From: Flavobacterium sp. YJ01
GTDB lineage: Bacteria > Bacteroidota > Bacteroidia > Flavobacteriales > Flavobacteriaceae
NCBI RefSeq assembly: GCF_029320955.1
Contig: NZ_CP119757.1
Location: forward strand, 1,054,001 to 1,118,000
Reading direction: 5' to 3'
DNA: 64,000 nucleotides
Position 1 is the stretch's first letter. Every line of letters begins with the position of its first letter. The translations under genes were made by a program, and so were the position numbers. This document shows positions 1 to 11,292 of the stretch, piece by piece. The notes under the pieces were generated by a model. It was not told the DNA's origin. It saw nothing but the letters and a program-made list of their open reading frames with translations, and ran no database searches.

Positions 1-549
1 AGCTATTTCGCGTACTTCTGGTTTTGTTAAAGCGCCAATCGGAAACAAAGCTTTAGACAATTGTTCTTGTGAAAGTTGGCATAAAAAATATGATTGATCT
101 TTATTAACGTCATTTCCGGCAATTAATTGATAAACCGTTTTTCCGTCAACTTCGATTTCGCTTTTTTGGCAATAATGTCCAGTTGCCACATAATCTGCAC
201 CAAGACTCAAAGCGATTTTCATAAACACATCAAATTTGATTTCGCGATTACAAAGCACGTCAGGATTTGGCGTTCTTCCTTTTTCGTATTCGTTAAACAT
301 ATAGTCAACGATTTTTTCTTTGTATTCTTCGCTTAAATCAACAGTTTGAAACGGAATTCCAAGTTTTTCAGCAACAAGCAAAGCATCGTTACTGTCTTCA
401 AGCCAAGGACATTCGTTAGAAATAGTAACAGAATCATCGTGCCAGTTCTTCATAAAAAGGCCAATAACTTCGTATCCTTGCTGCTGCAATAAATATGCGG
501 CAACACTAGAATCTACTCCACCTGAAAGTCCAACAACTACTCGTTTCAT
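1..549 (-). CDS. mnmA: tRNA-specific 2-thiouridylase MnmA (5' part, 3' end outside window)
   Basis: The enzyme thiolates U34 of the tRNAs for Lys, Glu and Gln in the cytoplasm. The first 183 codons are visible and the frame runs off the left edge; full-length family members are near 370-400 residues. Seen: an N-terminal PP-loop SGGVDS at residues 9-14 for ATP binding, and NPDVLC ending in Cys100, the first of the two catalytic cysteines of the family. The second cysteine lies outside the window. The ATG at 549 is the natural start, because a -33/-7 promoter pair lies 28-60 bp upstream. It diverges from the PPDK-like gene at 692. Confidence 0.96.
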   Translation of the reverse strand, partial: MKRVVVGLSGGVDSSVAAYLLQQQGYEVIGLFMKNWHDDSVTISNECPWLEDSNDALLVAEKLGIPFQTVDLSEEYKEKIVDYMFNEYEKGRTPNPDVLCNREIKFDVFMKIALSLGADYVATGHYCQKSEIEVDGKTVYQLIAGNDVNKDQSYFLCQLSQEQLSKALFPIGALTKPEVREIA

Positions 550-576
550 TTTGAAATGTTTAATTTTTTAAGGTTG

Positions 577-609
577 CAAAGGTACGCCAAATAATAGAAA
601 ATTTCACAA
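577..609 (-). promoter_or_regulatory. Promoter of mnmA
   Basis: Read on the minus strand there is TTG at 609-607, a 22-nt spacer and TACCTTTG at 584-577, matching the Bacteroidota -33/-7 pattern TTG and TAnnTTTG. The expected start of transcription leaves a leader of about 20-25 nt before the ATG at 549. Confidence 0.6.
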
Positions 610-691
610 AGGTTTGCATTACTTTAAGCAATCCCGCGGTAGATAAAACTTATTGCTTTTTTAAGTACATTTATTCATCAATTCAAAAAGA

Positions 692-2569
692 ATGAAAAAA
701 TACATTTACAGCTTATTTTTCCTGTTCGTCCTGACTAATTTAAATGCTCAGCGTTTTGTATCTTCTCTACCGAATTACGAATCGTACAAAGCATTTAAAG
801 GAAAACCTTTGTCTGATAAATTTTCTAATATCGAATCTATCAAAGTGGTTTATGACATCCGAAAACAAAAAATGTATTATTTCAATAGCAGTCTCATTTT
901 ATTGCATTTTGATTTTGTCACCAATTATTTAGGCTACAGCAAAGACCTTGATATATTTAATAACGAAAATTATAGCGATACAGAAAAAAACAGAGATTAT
1001 TTACTTGGGAATTTAAATCATATAAAAGGCACCGATAAATGGATTTTCGAACTCGCTGCTTCAGATCATATGCCTATTACTTTAATTGAACGTTTTTTTA
1101 ATTTAGTCAGAACTTCCACTTTTATTGGGGAAAAATTAAAATTCTATTTGAATAATCCCGAAATGATGTCATGGTTTCAGCAGCAGAAATTTAAAATTCC
1201 ATGCGTCAAATCAGATTATATTTTTGGTGAAATTAAATATCAGGAAGTTGTCCGTGGCAGTAATATTGGAATTTTAAAGCAATACAAAATCAAAGATTTA
1301 GAAACTACAAAACCTAATTCTGATGAAATTATTATTTTGAATGGAACGCCAGATATTCTTCCAAACGTGCGTGGAATTATTGTAAACGAACTTCAGACAC
1401 CGTTAAGTCATTTGGTTCTTTTAGGAAAAAACAGAAAGATTCCGATTATGGCTTACACGGAAATCGAAAAAGACAACAATATCAAAAGATTGCTGTCTAA
1501 AAAAGTAGAATTGAAGATTGCTGTCGATACTTTCTACATTAAAGAAACAACTAAAAAAATCCCAGTTAAATCTGCTGCAAAAAAGAAAAAGTTAATTATT
1601 GATAACAGCATTACCGAATTGGTCAATTTGGCTGAAATTCCTAAAAAAGGTGTAAATTATATTGGTTCAAAAGCGCAAAACATGGCATATTTGATTGCCA
1701 TTTCAAAAGAAACTCCATTTAAAGTTCCAGAAAATGCGCATGCCATTCCGTTTTATTTTTATAATCAACATATTCAAAAATCATCTATTTCTCCTTTAAT
1801 TGCTGAACTTTTAGCATTTCCTAAAAAAGATTCTACCGTTTGGATTAATAATCAATTGAAAAAAATCAGAGATGCTATCAAAAAAGAACCTATTGATTCT
1901 CAATTAATTTCGAAATTAAATCTAGCTTTTAAAGACGCCAAATTCAAAAACTTCAGATTTAGATCTTCAACCAATGCAGAAGATTTAGACGATTTTAATG
2001 GAGCAGGTTTGTATGATTCGAAAACAGGAATTCTCGGAGATTCCATCAAAAGTTTTGAAAAAGCGATAAAACAAGTTTGGGCAAGCGTTTGGAATGAAGC
2101 TTCATTTAATGAAAGAGAACTTTTCGGAATTGATCAACAAAATATTGCCATGGGAGTTTTAGTACATCGTTCTTTTCCAGACGAATTGGCAAATGGCGTA
2201 ATTATTACCAAAAATATATTTAGAGAAAATTTCCCAGGAATTACCGTTAATGTTCAAAAAGGAGAAAACTCTGTTGTAAAACCAGAAAAAGGAGAAATTT
2301 GTGAGCAATTTGTTGCTTATCATTTCAATGATGGAAAAGACGACACCGATTTTGATATCGACTATACTTCAAATTCTAATTTAAATAATAACGAACCTTT
2401 GCTAAGCCGATCAGAAATGAGCAATATTTTTAATGTCAGTAAAAAAATTGAAACTAAAATGTATCGATATTGGCGCAAAAATCAATTTCATCCTGTCGAT
2501 ATTGAGTTCAAAATTGTGGGCGAAAAAAGAGATTTGTATATTAAACAAGTTCGTCCTTTTAACGATTAA
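692..2569 (+). CDS. Secreted PPDK/PEP-synthase-like protein (mobile phosphohistidine-like domain plus PEP/pyruvate-binding ATP-grasp domain)
   Basis: 625 residues. Residues 1-19 form a typical signal peptide ending LNAQ. Around residues 225-250 there is a region like the mobile domain of PEP-utilising enzymes (PLSH, His240). The C-terminal half carries the PPDK N-terminal (ATP-grasp) signature, with RSSTNAEDL from residue 424, then GAGLYDS, and ends in IKQVRPF, like the ILQVRP end of PEP synthase ATP-grasp domains. The order is reversed relative to classical PPDK, and the PEP/pyruvate TIM barrel is missing. Export of an ATP-dependent fold is odd because the periplasm lacks ATP. The substrate is unknown. 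Its 3' end overlaps the convergent DUF4956 gene by 4 bp. Confidence 0.72.
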   Translation: MKKYIYSLFFLFVLTNLNAQRFVSSLPNYESYKAFKGKPLSDKFSNIESIKVVYDIRKQKMYYFNSSLILLHFDFVTNYLGYSKDLDIFNNENYSDTEKNRDYLLGNLNHIKGTDKWIFELAASDHMPITLIERFFNLVRTSTFIGEKLKFYLNNPEMMSWFQQQKFKIPCVKSDYIFGEIKYQEVVRGSNIGILKQYKIKDLETTKPNSDEIIILNGTPDILPNVRGIIVNELQTPLSHLVLLGKNRKIPIMAYTEIEKDNNIKRLLSKKVELKIAVDTFYIKETTKKIPVKSAAKKKKLIIDNSITELVNLAEIPKKGVNYIGSKAQNMAYLIAISKETPFKVPENAHAIPFYFYNQHIQKSSISPLIAELLAFPKKDSTVWINNQLKKIRDAIKKEPIDSQLISKLNLAFKDAKFKNFRFRSSTNAEDLDDFNGAGLYDSKTGILGDSIKSFEKAIKQVWASVWNEASFNERELFGIDQQNIAMGVLVHRSFPDELANGVIITKNIFRENFPGITVNVQKGENSVVKPEKGEICEQFVAYHFNDGKDDTDFDIDYTSNSNLNNNEPLLSRSEMSNIFNVSKKIETKMYRYWRKNQFHPVDIEFKIVGEKRDLYIKQVRPFND

Positions 2570-3123
2570 TAGAAAACCAATAAATCTATTTCGTTTGTTG
2601 CAGTATTGATTAAAACGATTCTGAAATCAAATTCTTCAATTTTAATTTTTTCTTGAATTGATTTTCTAATGAATTCCTGATTTAAAGAAAAGTTATCGTC
2701 AAGCGGAATTTTCACATCTACAGAATTCAGATATTTTGAAGCTTTTTTATTTACAATAATTGAAGCTATTATATAAAATCCGATTATAATAATTTGAAAA
2801 AACAACAATAGTTCAATCTTTTCAAACGGATACATAATATCTAAAATCGATAATGTAATCGTTGCAAAAAGAAAAATAATAGCGTTTACAGTAAAAGATT
2901 GTGTTCTAAAGCGAAGTATCGAAAAAATAGCAAACAATCCAAATCCAATCCCTACTCCAATTTCAATTTTTGTAAAAAGATAACAAAGCGAAAAAGTACA
3001 AAGTCCCACAATAACCATTAATGGATTTATGGTCGCGTTATCTTTTCTATTGGAAAAAAAATACAGAACCAAAATCGAAAAAAACAGAAGCAGAAATCGT
3101 CCTAAAAGTTCGCTTAAATCCAT
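2566..3123 (-). CDS. DUF4956 family membrane protein
   Basis: 185 residues. The first two thirds hold about four hydrophobic segments (roughly residues 8-24, 33-52, 56-70 and 78-112). They include the stretch GLFAIFSILRFRTQS, which I recognise as the conserved core of DUF4956. The C-terminal ~50 residues are soluble and charged. Function is unknown; members are inner-membrane proteins, in some bacteria found beside polyphosphate or VTC-domain genes, which are not seen here. It converges on the PPDK-like gene with overlapping stop codons, so no terminator fits between them. Confidence 0.75.
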   Translation of the reverse strand: MDLSELLGRFLLLFFSILVLYFFSNRKDNATINPLMVIVGLCTFSLCYLFTKIEIGVGIGFGLFAIFSILRFRTQSFTVNAIIFLFATITLSILDIMYPFEKIELLLFFQIIIIGFYIIASIIVNKKASKYLNSVDVKIPLDDNFSLNQEFIRKSIQEKIKIEEFDFRIVLINTATNEIDLLVFY

Positions 3124-3210
3124 AAATCAGAATAAATTGGTTACTCAAATGTAAACAATTTATTCTTTGGCTATTTTATTTTTATTTAAGGAAATAAAAC
3201 TCTTGTACTA

Positions 3211-3936
3211 TTATTTTTTCGGTGCAGAACCTTTCTCAGAAGCTTTATTTGTATTTTTAGGATCGCTCATATTAACTTCTTTCACTAATTTTCCTTTTTG
3301 ATAAAACTGCCAAATTCCAGCTTTTTTACCATTTACAAATTTGCCTTTAGAAGCAACAGATTTATCAGAATCGTAAAAAACTGCGTCACCATTATACTCG
3401 TTGTTTTTAAAGTTGGATTCTTCCAGAAGCGTTCCGTCTTGACCTATTTTTTTATAAGCACCTTCTTTTAAACCATTTTTATACATCATCTCTTCAGCAA
3501 TTTGAGCATTTGGATAATAAATAGTTCTTGCGCCTTCTAGTTTTCCGTTTTTATAATTCTCAACCGTCATTAAAACTTTAGAAGCTTTATGATAATATTT
3601 CCATTCTCCTTCGCGAGCTTTTCCAACTTCTTTTCCTTCGCTTACTTTATTTTTATTCTGATCGTAGAAAATAGTATACGAACTTCCATCATTAGCACTA
3701 AAATCTCTTGTTGCAATTACATCTCCTTTTTTAGTATCATCAAAAAACTTAAAAACACCCGTTTCTTTTCCGTGATCAAAAGTTCCTTCGTAACGAGGTC
3801 GTTTAGATTCGGCATAAGTTCCTTTCCAAAGTCCATCTTTTTTTCCAGCTGCATCAACTTTATTTACATCTGTTTGAGCATTTAAAAAGAATGAAGAAAG
3901 AAACAGAAATGCAAATATGATTTTTCTTGAGATCAT
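3211..3936 (-). CDS. Exported YwqK/MORN-like repeat protein
   Basis: 241 residues with an N-terminal signal peptide (residues 1-20, ending LNAQ). The rest consists of about eight repeats of roughly 20-25 residues with the pattern of MORN-type modules (for example KNGKLEGARTIYYPNAQIAE and KNGLKEGAYKKIGQDGTLLE), as in the YwqK family. In Bacteroidota such proteins are mostly exported and of unknown role, and the antitoxin label attached to the family should not be read as function. The tail is lysine-rich. It follows yidC on the same strand, but a clear terminator separates them, so it is probably transcribed alone. Confidence 0.78.
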   Translation of the reverse strand: MISRKIIFAFLFLSSFFLNAQTDVNKVDAAGKKDGLWKGTYAESKRPRYEGTFDHGKETGVFKFFDDTKKGDVIATRDFSANDGSSYTIFYDQNKNKVSEGKEVGKAREGEWKYYHKASKVLMTVENYKNGKLEGARTIYYPNAQIAEEMMYKNGLKEGAYKKIGQDGTLLEESNFKNNEYNGDAVFYDSDKSVASKGKFVNGKKAGIWQFYQKGKLVKEVNMSDPKNTNKASEKGSAPKK

Positions 3937-3993
3937 AGATATAGTTTTATTTTAAGCTTAACGAAAATCTAAATTATAAATTATATTGGTATA

Positions 3994-4023
3994 AAAAAAT
4001 CCCGATTAAATCGAGATTTTTTT
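3994..4023 (-). terminator. Rho-independent terminator of pyrG-yidC
   Basis: On the minus strand, ATCTCGAT-TTA-ATCGGGAT forms an 8-bp stem with one G-U wobble, followed by a run of seven T. The wobble becomes a C/A mismatch on the plus strand, so the hairpin suits leftward transcripts. Confidence 0.75.
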
Positions 4024-4031
4024 ATTGAGAA

Positions 4032-5945
4032 TTATTTTTTCTTATTCTGAGCTTTTGCTGCTTCTTGTTGTTCCATTACTTCGTTAAGACGCTGTTGAAA
4101 CTTACTTGGTTTCTTAGGCTCTCTCAGTTTATTTTCCTGAATTTGAGCGTGAATTTTATCACTGTCAACAATATAATTCTTGATAACAAACATAATTCCG
4201 ATTGTAATTAAGTTTGAAATAAAGTTGTATAAAGATAACCCTGAACCATAATTATTGAAGAAAATCAACATCATTAATGGCGAAACATAAATCATGATTT
4301 TCATCATCTTTGCCATATCTGGCATACCTTCTTGTTGAGGCGCCGCCATTTGCTGATCTCCTGAAGTCATTTTCATGTAGAAGAAAATTGCAATTGCTGC
4401 CAAAATCGGGAACAAACTGATATGATCTCCATACATCGGAATAGTAAATGGTAACTTTACAACTGAGTCAAAAGATGATAAATCGTCTGCCCAAAGGAAG
4501 CTTTTTTGTCTTAATTCAAAAGCAGCAGGGAAAAACTGGAACGATGCATACATAAACGGCAACTGAATCAATGCTGGAATACATCCTGCCATTGGGTTTA
4601 CGCCCGCCTTGTTGTACAATTTCATTGTTTCCTGTTGTTTCTTCATTGGGTCTTTTTTGAATTTTTCTCCCAACTCTGCAATATCAGGTCTTAAAACTTT
4701 CATTTTAGCCTGAGACAAGAATGACTTATATGTAATTGGCGACATAGCCAATTTGATGATAATCGTGAAAATGATAATTGCAATTCCTAAAGCCAATCCA
4801 ATTGTTGAACTTAAGAATCCAAATAACGGAATGAAAATCCATTTGTTGATCCATCCGAAAATTCCCCATCCTAATGGAATAATTTTTTCGAAGTTTTTAT
4901 CGTAAGCTTTTAAAGTCTTATAATCCGCAGGACCCATATACAAATTCATTTTGTAATCGATCTCACCATTTGTAAATGCTAAAGGTAAATTTGCTCTAAA
5001 CTGTTTTGTAAAAACAGTATCGATTTTTTCATCCTTAACTAAATCATCAGATTGTAATTTTGAAGTTTCAAAAGGTTTTTCTGTAGATAAAATAGTAGTA
5101 AAGAAATGCTGTTTGAAAGCTACATAACTTACTTTTTCAGGAGTTTCTTCTTTACCTTGTCCGTGCGAACTTACGTTATTATATTTTGATTCGTTGTACT
5201 TGTAATCAATTTGAGCATAACGGTTTTCGTAAGCAATACTTTTTTCGTTTCTGTATGTTTTTAAATCCCATTGCAAATCAATTGGTTTAGCAGAATTTAA
5301 AACTCTGTTCAAACCTTGAGAACGAATATCAAAACCAACTAAATAATCGTTTGGTTTTAAAATATACTTGTATTCTAAAAATTCATTAGCTCCTGCTTTC
5401 AAACGCATAGATAAAACTTGGTCTGCACCGATTTTTTCTAATGTTGGTTCGAAATACAGATCTTTAGAATTTAATGTTCTATTATCTGAAGTAAGAAGTT
5501 GTAGATTTAAACTTGAATTGTTGTTTTTGATTAACTCAACTAATTGTCCAGAACCTTTTTTAAATCTTTCGAATTCTTTTAAAGTAGCTTCAACAATATA
5601 ACCACCTTTATTAGCGATTTTAAGTTTAATCTTTTCGTTTTCGATTGTTGTAAAAGCTTTTTTTGCAGAAGGAAGTGTTGCAGAATAAGCAAATCCTCCT
5701 AAAGTTTTTTGCAATTTTGCCAATTGAAGTGTATCTCCAGGAGTTACAGCCGCAGCTGGTAATGATGCCGTTTTAGCTTTATCTGCTTTTGCTTGTGCTT
5801 CTTGTTTAGCAACTAATTCTTTCTTGGCTTTTTCAGCAGCAATTTCTTTTTCAGAAGGCTGATTTTGGTACATAATCCAAATCAAAATTCCAAATATCAA
5901 TACAAAACCAATGATTGAATTAAAGTCTAATTTTTTTTCTTCCAT
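4032..5945 (-). CDS. yidC: Membrane protein insertase YidC
   Basis: 637 residues. It inserts and folds inner-membrane proteins, with or without SecYEG. Seen: an N-terminal transmembrane segment (about residues 10-25), a low-complexity Ala/Lys linker, a large periplasmic beta domain (about residues 80-350), then the conserved core with five membrane segments. The core includes SPITYKSFLSQAKMKVLRP and the cytoplasmic coiled-coil region containing KKQQETMKLYNKAGVNP, followed by PALIQLPFMYASFQFFP. The tail is basic, as expected for ribosome contact. It lies 79 bp downstream of pyrG on the same strand and probably shares its transcript. Confidence 0.97.
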   Translation of the reverse strand: MEEKKLDFNSIIGFVLIFGILIWIMYQNQPSEKEIAAEKAKKELVAKQEAQAKADKAKTASLPAAAVTPGDTLQLAKLQKTLGGFAYSATLPSAKKAFTTIENEKIKLKIANKGGYIVEATLKEFERFKKGSGQLVELIKNNNSSLNLQLLTSDNRTLNSKDLYFEPTLEKIGADQVLSMRLKAGANEFLEYKYILKPNDYLVGFDIRSQGLNRVLNSAKPIDLQWDLKTYRNEKSIAYENRYAQIDYKYNESKYNNVSSHGQGKEETPEKVSYVAFKQHFFTTILSTEKPFETSKLQSDDLVKDEKIDTVFTKQFRANLPLAFTNGEIDYKMNLYMGPADYKTLKAYDKNFEKIIPLGWGIFGWINKWIFIPLFGFLSSTIGLALGIAIIIFTIIIKLAMSPITYKSFLSQAKMKVLRPDIAELGEKFKKDPMKKQQETMKLYNKAGVNPMAGCIPALIQLPFMYASFQFFPAAFELRQKSFLWADDLSSFDSVVKLPFTIPMYGDHISLFPILAAIAIFFYMKMTSGDQQMAAPQQEGMPDMAKMMKIMIYVSPLMMLIFFNNYGSGLSLYNFISNLITIGIMFVIKNYIVDSDKIHAQIQENKLREPKKPSKFQQRLNEVMEQQEAAKAQNKKK

Positions 5946-6024
5946 TATTATTTAAAAAAGTTATTCATTGAAGCTTATTAGTAATGAGTTGATCTCAAAA
6001 GTTACAAGTTTCTCAAAATATTAA

Positions 6025-7959
<1,935 letters not shown>

Positions 7960-8649
7960 TTAATTAGAAGAAACCATTAAAAAATTTAGCGTTAAAGACC
8001 ATTTATCCCATAAATCAACATTTACTCCATGATTTTTAGCTGAAATATACACTACTATATCATCTAAAATAGACAATACTTCTTTTTTAATAATTTTAGC
8101 TTCTTTCTGATTTCCGCTAACATTTAGCAATTTCACATCTAACTTATTAAATCTATCAATTTGAAATTGAATATAAATTCTTCCTTTATACTTAGAAATA
8201 ATTGGAGACCATTTTAACCTTGTTCTTAGAATACTACAAAATTTAGGATTCAAACTATTGTTTTCAATTAGTAAAAACTCCCTTTTTCCATACAAAAATT
8301 TAGGCTTTTCTTCCACATCACTTAAAGACATTATTGAACCATTTCTAAAATCAGGACAGTTTTCTCGAATTATTTTTTGTGCTTCTCCATCGTGCAACAA
8401 ATAAGCTTGATAAAAATCTTCACAGGCAGTTTCATTATCACCTAATTTTAATTCTACAGCAGCACGATTAAACCATCCATCTTTGTTTTTTGGATCTTCA
8501 ATCGTAATCTTCGTATATATTTCTTTTGCTAATAAAAAATCACTTTCTAAATAAGCCTTTTCTCCGTCTATCAATAATTGATTCACATTATTAGTCTGAG
8601 CAACACACACTTGTACAATAATAAAAAATAACAATGTAATTTTTCTCAT
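7960..8649 (-). CDS. Exported TPR-containing protein of unknown function
   Basis: 229 residues. There is a signal peptide at residues 1-17 (MRKITLLFFIIVQVCVAQ). Residues about 24-95 read as two tetratricopeptide repeats (GEKAYLESDFLLAKEIYTKI, then GWFNRAAVELKLGDNETACEDFYQAYLL), suggesting a protein-binding helical scaffold. The C-terminal ~100 residues, with RLKWSPIISKYKGRIYIQFQI and alternating hydrophobic strands, resemble a TonB C-terminal-like fold, but I cannot confirm this. It is flanked by AT-rich spacers and is probably monocistronic. Confidence 0.7.
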   Translation of the reverse strand: MRKITLLFFIIVQVCVAQTNNVNQLLIDGEKAYLESDFLLAKEIYTKITIEDPKNKDGWFNRAAVELKLGDNETACEDFYQAYLLHDGEAQKIIRENCPDFRNGSIMSLSDVEEKPKFLYGKREFLLIENNSLNPKFCSILRTRLKWSPIISKYKGRIYIQFQIDRFNKLDVKLLNVSGNQKEAKIIKKEVLSILDDIVVYISAKNHGVNVDLWDKWSLTLNFLMVSSN

Positions 8650-8807
8650 AAAAACCTTTTAAACTCAAGGCAATCTAGAAATTACCTAATTTAGTATTTT
8701 ATCTTTAAACAATGATAAATATGTATCAGAAGATAAAAGGCCTTTAAAAGTCAAAAAAAGAATAAAATAAGATTAAACTACTTTATTTAGGAAAGTATAT
8801 TTAGTTT

Positions 8808-9038
8808 TTAAGGCTTCGGATATTGCTTCTTAATATTTCGAATCAATTCTTCCAAACCATTTAATTTCAATTCATAAATAAGCTGTAGTTGCTGTCCTAA
8901 CTCTCCTTTTGGAAATCCTTTATTATGATACCAGACAACGTAATATTCAGGCAAGTCAATTAAATATTTTCCTTCGTATTTCCCGAAAGGCATTTTGGTG
9001 TGCGCTAATTTGATGAGTTGTTTTTTGTCTTGATCCAT
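8808..9038 (-). CDS. DUF3820 family small protein
   Basis: 76 residues, cytoplasmic. The conserved core MPFGKYEGKYLIDLPEYYV followed by WYHNKGFPKGELG is the DUF3820 signature. The family has been linked by fold to nucleic-acid-processing exonuclease accessory modules, but its biochemical role is not settled. Start ATG at 9038. It stands alone between AT-rich spacers. Confidence 0.85.
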   Translation of the reverse strand: MDQDKKQLIKLAHTKMPFGKYEGKYLIDLPEYYVVWYHNKGFPKGELGQQLQLIYELKLNGLEELIRNIKKQYPKP

Positions 9039-9161
9039 AGTTTTCTTGCAGAAGAAAGAAGCAAGATGAAAGACTTCGTAGATTTTCTGCTTATTTCATT
9101 TCACGCAAAACTACTATTTATTTTTTCTTTTGCACTGATTAAAAGGATTCTCACAGATTAA

Positions 9162-9325
9162 AAACTTAGAACCTTAGTGTCTCAGCAACTTAGAGGCTTA
9201 AAAAAAAGAAGCAAGAAAAAAGAACTTATTTCCGCCCTCTCTTCCTGCTTCAAAAATATTATTTAAAAAAAGTTCAGCACAGATAGAAACCTCTGTCCCT
9301 TTGTCCCTCTGAACCTTTGACACTT
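9162..9325. repeat. Degenerate short-unit repeats of the CTTAG and CTTTG types
   Basis: Positions 9162-9200 contain repeated CTTAGAACCTTAG-like units, and 9286-9325 contain CCTTTGTCCCTCTGAACCTTTG-like units. Both resemble the better preserved inverted elements at 31534-31630, 32232-32308 and 60745-60927. They lie just after the end of nagB. Confidence 0.5.
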
Positions 9326-9326
9326 T

Positions 9327-11255
9327 TTAGTAATGCCATCTCACAAATGCTTCCATTGCAGCATAAGTTGCTAAACCTAATTGGTGGTACAATTCTGCTG
9401 TTTCGCGGTTTCTGTCTTCTGCTCTTTGCCAGAACTCTCTCGCGTCTGTTCCTTGAAAAACAACTCCATCTTTTTGCGATTGGTGTTTGAAAATTCCGTG
9501 ACGTTTTGCTAAAACTTGATCTGGACTCATCGGAACCGCCATTTCAACTTCGTCAATTCCCCATTCTTGCCAAGCTCCACGGTATAACCATAACCAACAG
9601 TCATTCATAAATTCTTTTGGTTTCAAAACCTTAACGGCTTCAAAAATTGCATCTAAACAAACTTTGTGAGTTCCGTGTGGATCTGCTAAATCTCCTGCTG
9701 CGTAAATTTGGTGTGGTTTAATTTTTTCAATTAAATCAACCGTCAACTGAACATCTTCTGGTCCGATTGGTTTTTTCTCGATTGTTCCAGTTTCATAGAA
9801 AGGTAATTCCATAAAGTGAATCTGAGAATCTGGAAGACCAACAAAATGACTTGTAGCTCTCGCCTCTCCTTTTCTAATTAAACCTTTAATGTATCGAACT
9901 TCTGGAATATCAATTTCGCTGTTCTTTTTATTCTGTAAGAATGCTTCTGCTTTTTTGTAAATATCATCTGCTTGCTCACTTTTTATTCCGAATTTTTCGT
10001 TGTAATCAATTACGAATCTTGCGAAACGAAGCGCTTCATCATCAGCAACGGCAATATTTCCAGATGTTTGATAAGCCACGTGCACTTCATGACCTTGCTC
10101 TTGCAAACGCATGAAAGTTCCTCCCATACTAATAATATCATCATCAGGATGCGGACTGAATATCAATACACGTTTTTTAGCTGGTTCCGCTCTTTCAGGA
10201 CGATTAGAATCATCTGCATTTGGTTTTCCACCTGGCCAACCTGTAATTGTATTTTGTAATTTATTAAAAATCTTAATATTAGTGTCGTAAGCCGGACCTG
10301 AATCTGCCAACAAATCACTCATACCGTTTTCGATATAATCTGCATCGGTAAGCATTAAAATTGGTTTTTTAAGATCTAAAGCCAATCCTAAAACTGCTTT
10401 ACGAGTTAATTTGTCTGTCCAAACGATTTTTTCAACCAACCAAGGTTTGTTGATTCTCGTTAATTTTGAAGAAGCCTCTTTATCTAAAATAAAAACTGCA
10501 TTGTTGTGTTCTTGCAAAAATGACGCTGGAACTCGGTTTGTAACTTCGTCTTCAACAGATTTTTTTACAATGTTTGCTTTTCCTTCTCCCCAAGCTAACA
10601 AGATTACTCTTTTTGCTTCCATGATTTTTTTAACTCCAAGTGTAATTGCTGTTCTTGGCGTATTATTTAAACCATAAAAATCTTTACTTGCTGCAACTCT
10701 TGTAATATGATCTAACGCAACCAAACGAGTTTTAGAGTTTTGAAGCGAACCAGATTCGTTAAAACCAATATGTCCGTTACCTCCAATTCCAAGAACCTGC
10801 AAATCGATTCCGCCTAAAGCTTCGATTTTTGCTTCGTATTCGTGGCAATAATCTGCAATTTGTTCTTTTGTTAAAAGTCCATCTGGAACATGAGCGTTTT
10901 CAGGTAAAATATCGACATGATCAAACAAAAGTTCTTTCATGAAACGAACATAACTGTTGATTGAATTTGGTTCCATTGGATAATATTCATCCAAATTAAA
11001 ACTAATTACGTTTTTAAAGCTCAAACCTTCTTCTTTATGAAGACGAACTAATTCAGCATACAATCCTTTTGGAGAAGAACCAGTTGCCAAACCTAAAATA
11101 CAAGGTTTTCCTTCATTCTGTTTTTCTTTGATTAAAGTTGCAATTTCTTGCGCCACTTCTTTTGAAGCATCCGTTGAATTTTCAAAAACAACTGTGTTGA
11201 TGTTTTCGAATCGTTTTTCGAAACCTGTTGCCTTGTCGATTTTACTTTTTAACAT
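9327..11255 (-). CDS. nagB: Glucosamine-6-phosphate deaminase fused to a PIG-L/LmbE-type deacetylase domain
   Basis: 642 residues, cytoplasmic. The N-terminal half is NagB, converting glucosamine-6-P to fructose-6-P and ammonia: GLATGSSPKGLY at 55-66, SFNLDEYY at 85-92, GGNGHIGFNE at 158-167. After a linker near 340-360 comes a PIG-L/LmbE domain with the metal-binding HPDDD at 369-373 and a late GDLADPHGTHK. Zinc-dependent de-N-acetylases use this fold, so one chain could deacetylate and deaminate an amino-sugar phosphate; that is inference. Plain NagB is about 265 residues; this fusion is recurrent in Bacteroidota. Last gene of the leftward operon led by the GHMP kinase. Confidence 0.93.
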   Translation of the reverse strand: MLKSKIDKATGFEKRFENINTVVFENSTDASKEVAQEIATLIKEKQNEGKPCILGLATGSSPKGLYAELVRLHKEEGLSFKNVISFNLDEYYPMEPNSINSYVRFMKELLFDHVDILPENAHVPDGLLTKEQIADYCHEYEAKIEALGGIDLQVLGIGGNGHIGFNESGSLQNSKTRLVALDHITRVAASKDFYGLNNTPRTAITLGVKKIMEAKRVILLAWGEGKANIVKKSVEDEVTNRVPASFLQEHNNAVFILDKEASSKLTRINKPWLVEKIVWTDKLTRKAVLGLALDLKKPILMLTDADYIENGMSDLLADSGPAYDTNIKIFNKLQNTITGWPGGKPNADDSNRPERAEPAKKRVLIFSPHPDDDIISMGGTFMRLQEQGHEVHVAYQTSGNIAVADDEALRFARFVIDYNEKFGIKSEQADDIYKKAEAFLQNKKNSEIDIPEVRYIKGLIRKGEARATSHFVGLPDSQIHFMELPFYETGTIEKKPIGPEDVQLTVDLIEKIKPHQIYAAGDLADPHGTHKVCLDAIFEAVKVLKPKEFMNDCWLWLYRGAWQEWGIDEVEMAVPMSPDQVLAKRHGIFKHQSQKDGVVFQGTDAREFWQRAEDRNRETAELYHQLGLATYAAMEAFVRWHY

Positions 11256-11292
11256 GATATATTAATTTTTTATTTTTTGTTCTTTTAAATTA

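Noticed and set aside
3211..3936. YwqK-like protein as antitoxin of a toxin-antitoxin pair
   Set aside because: The protein has a signal peptide and no toxin-like partner adjoins; the label comes from the family name only.
9972..10677. Plus-strand frames opposite nagB
   Set aside because: They are antisense to a clearly functional gene and match no known protein; the same holds for the other frames lying opposite long genes.
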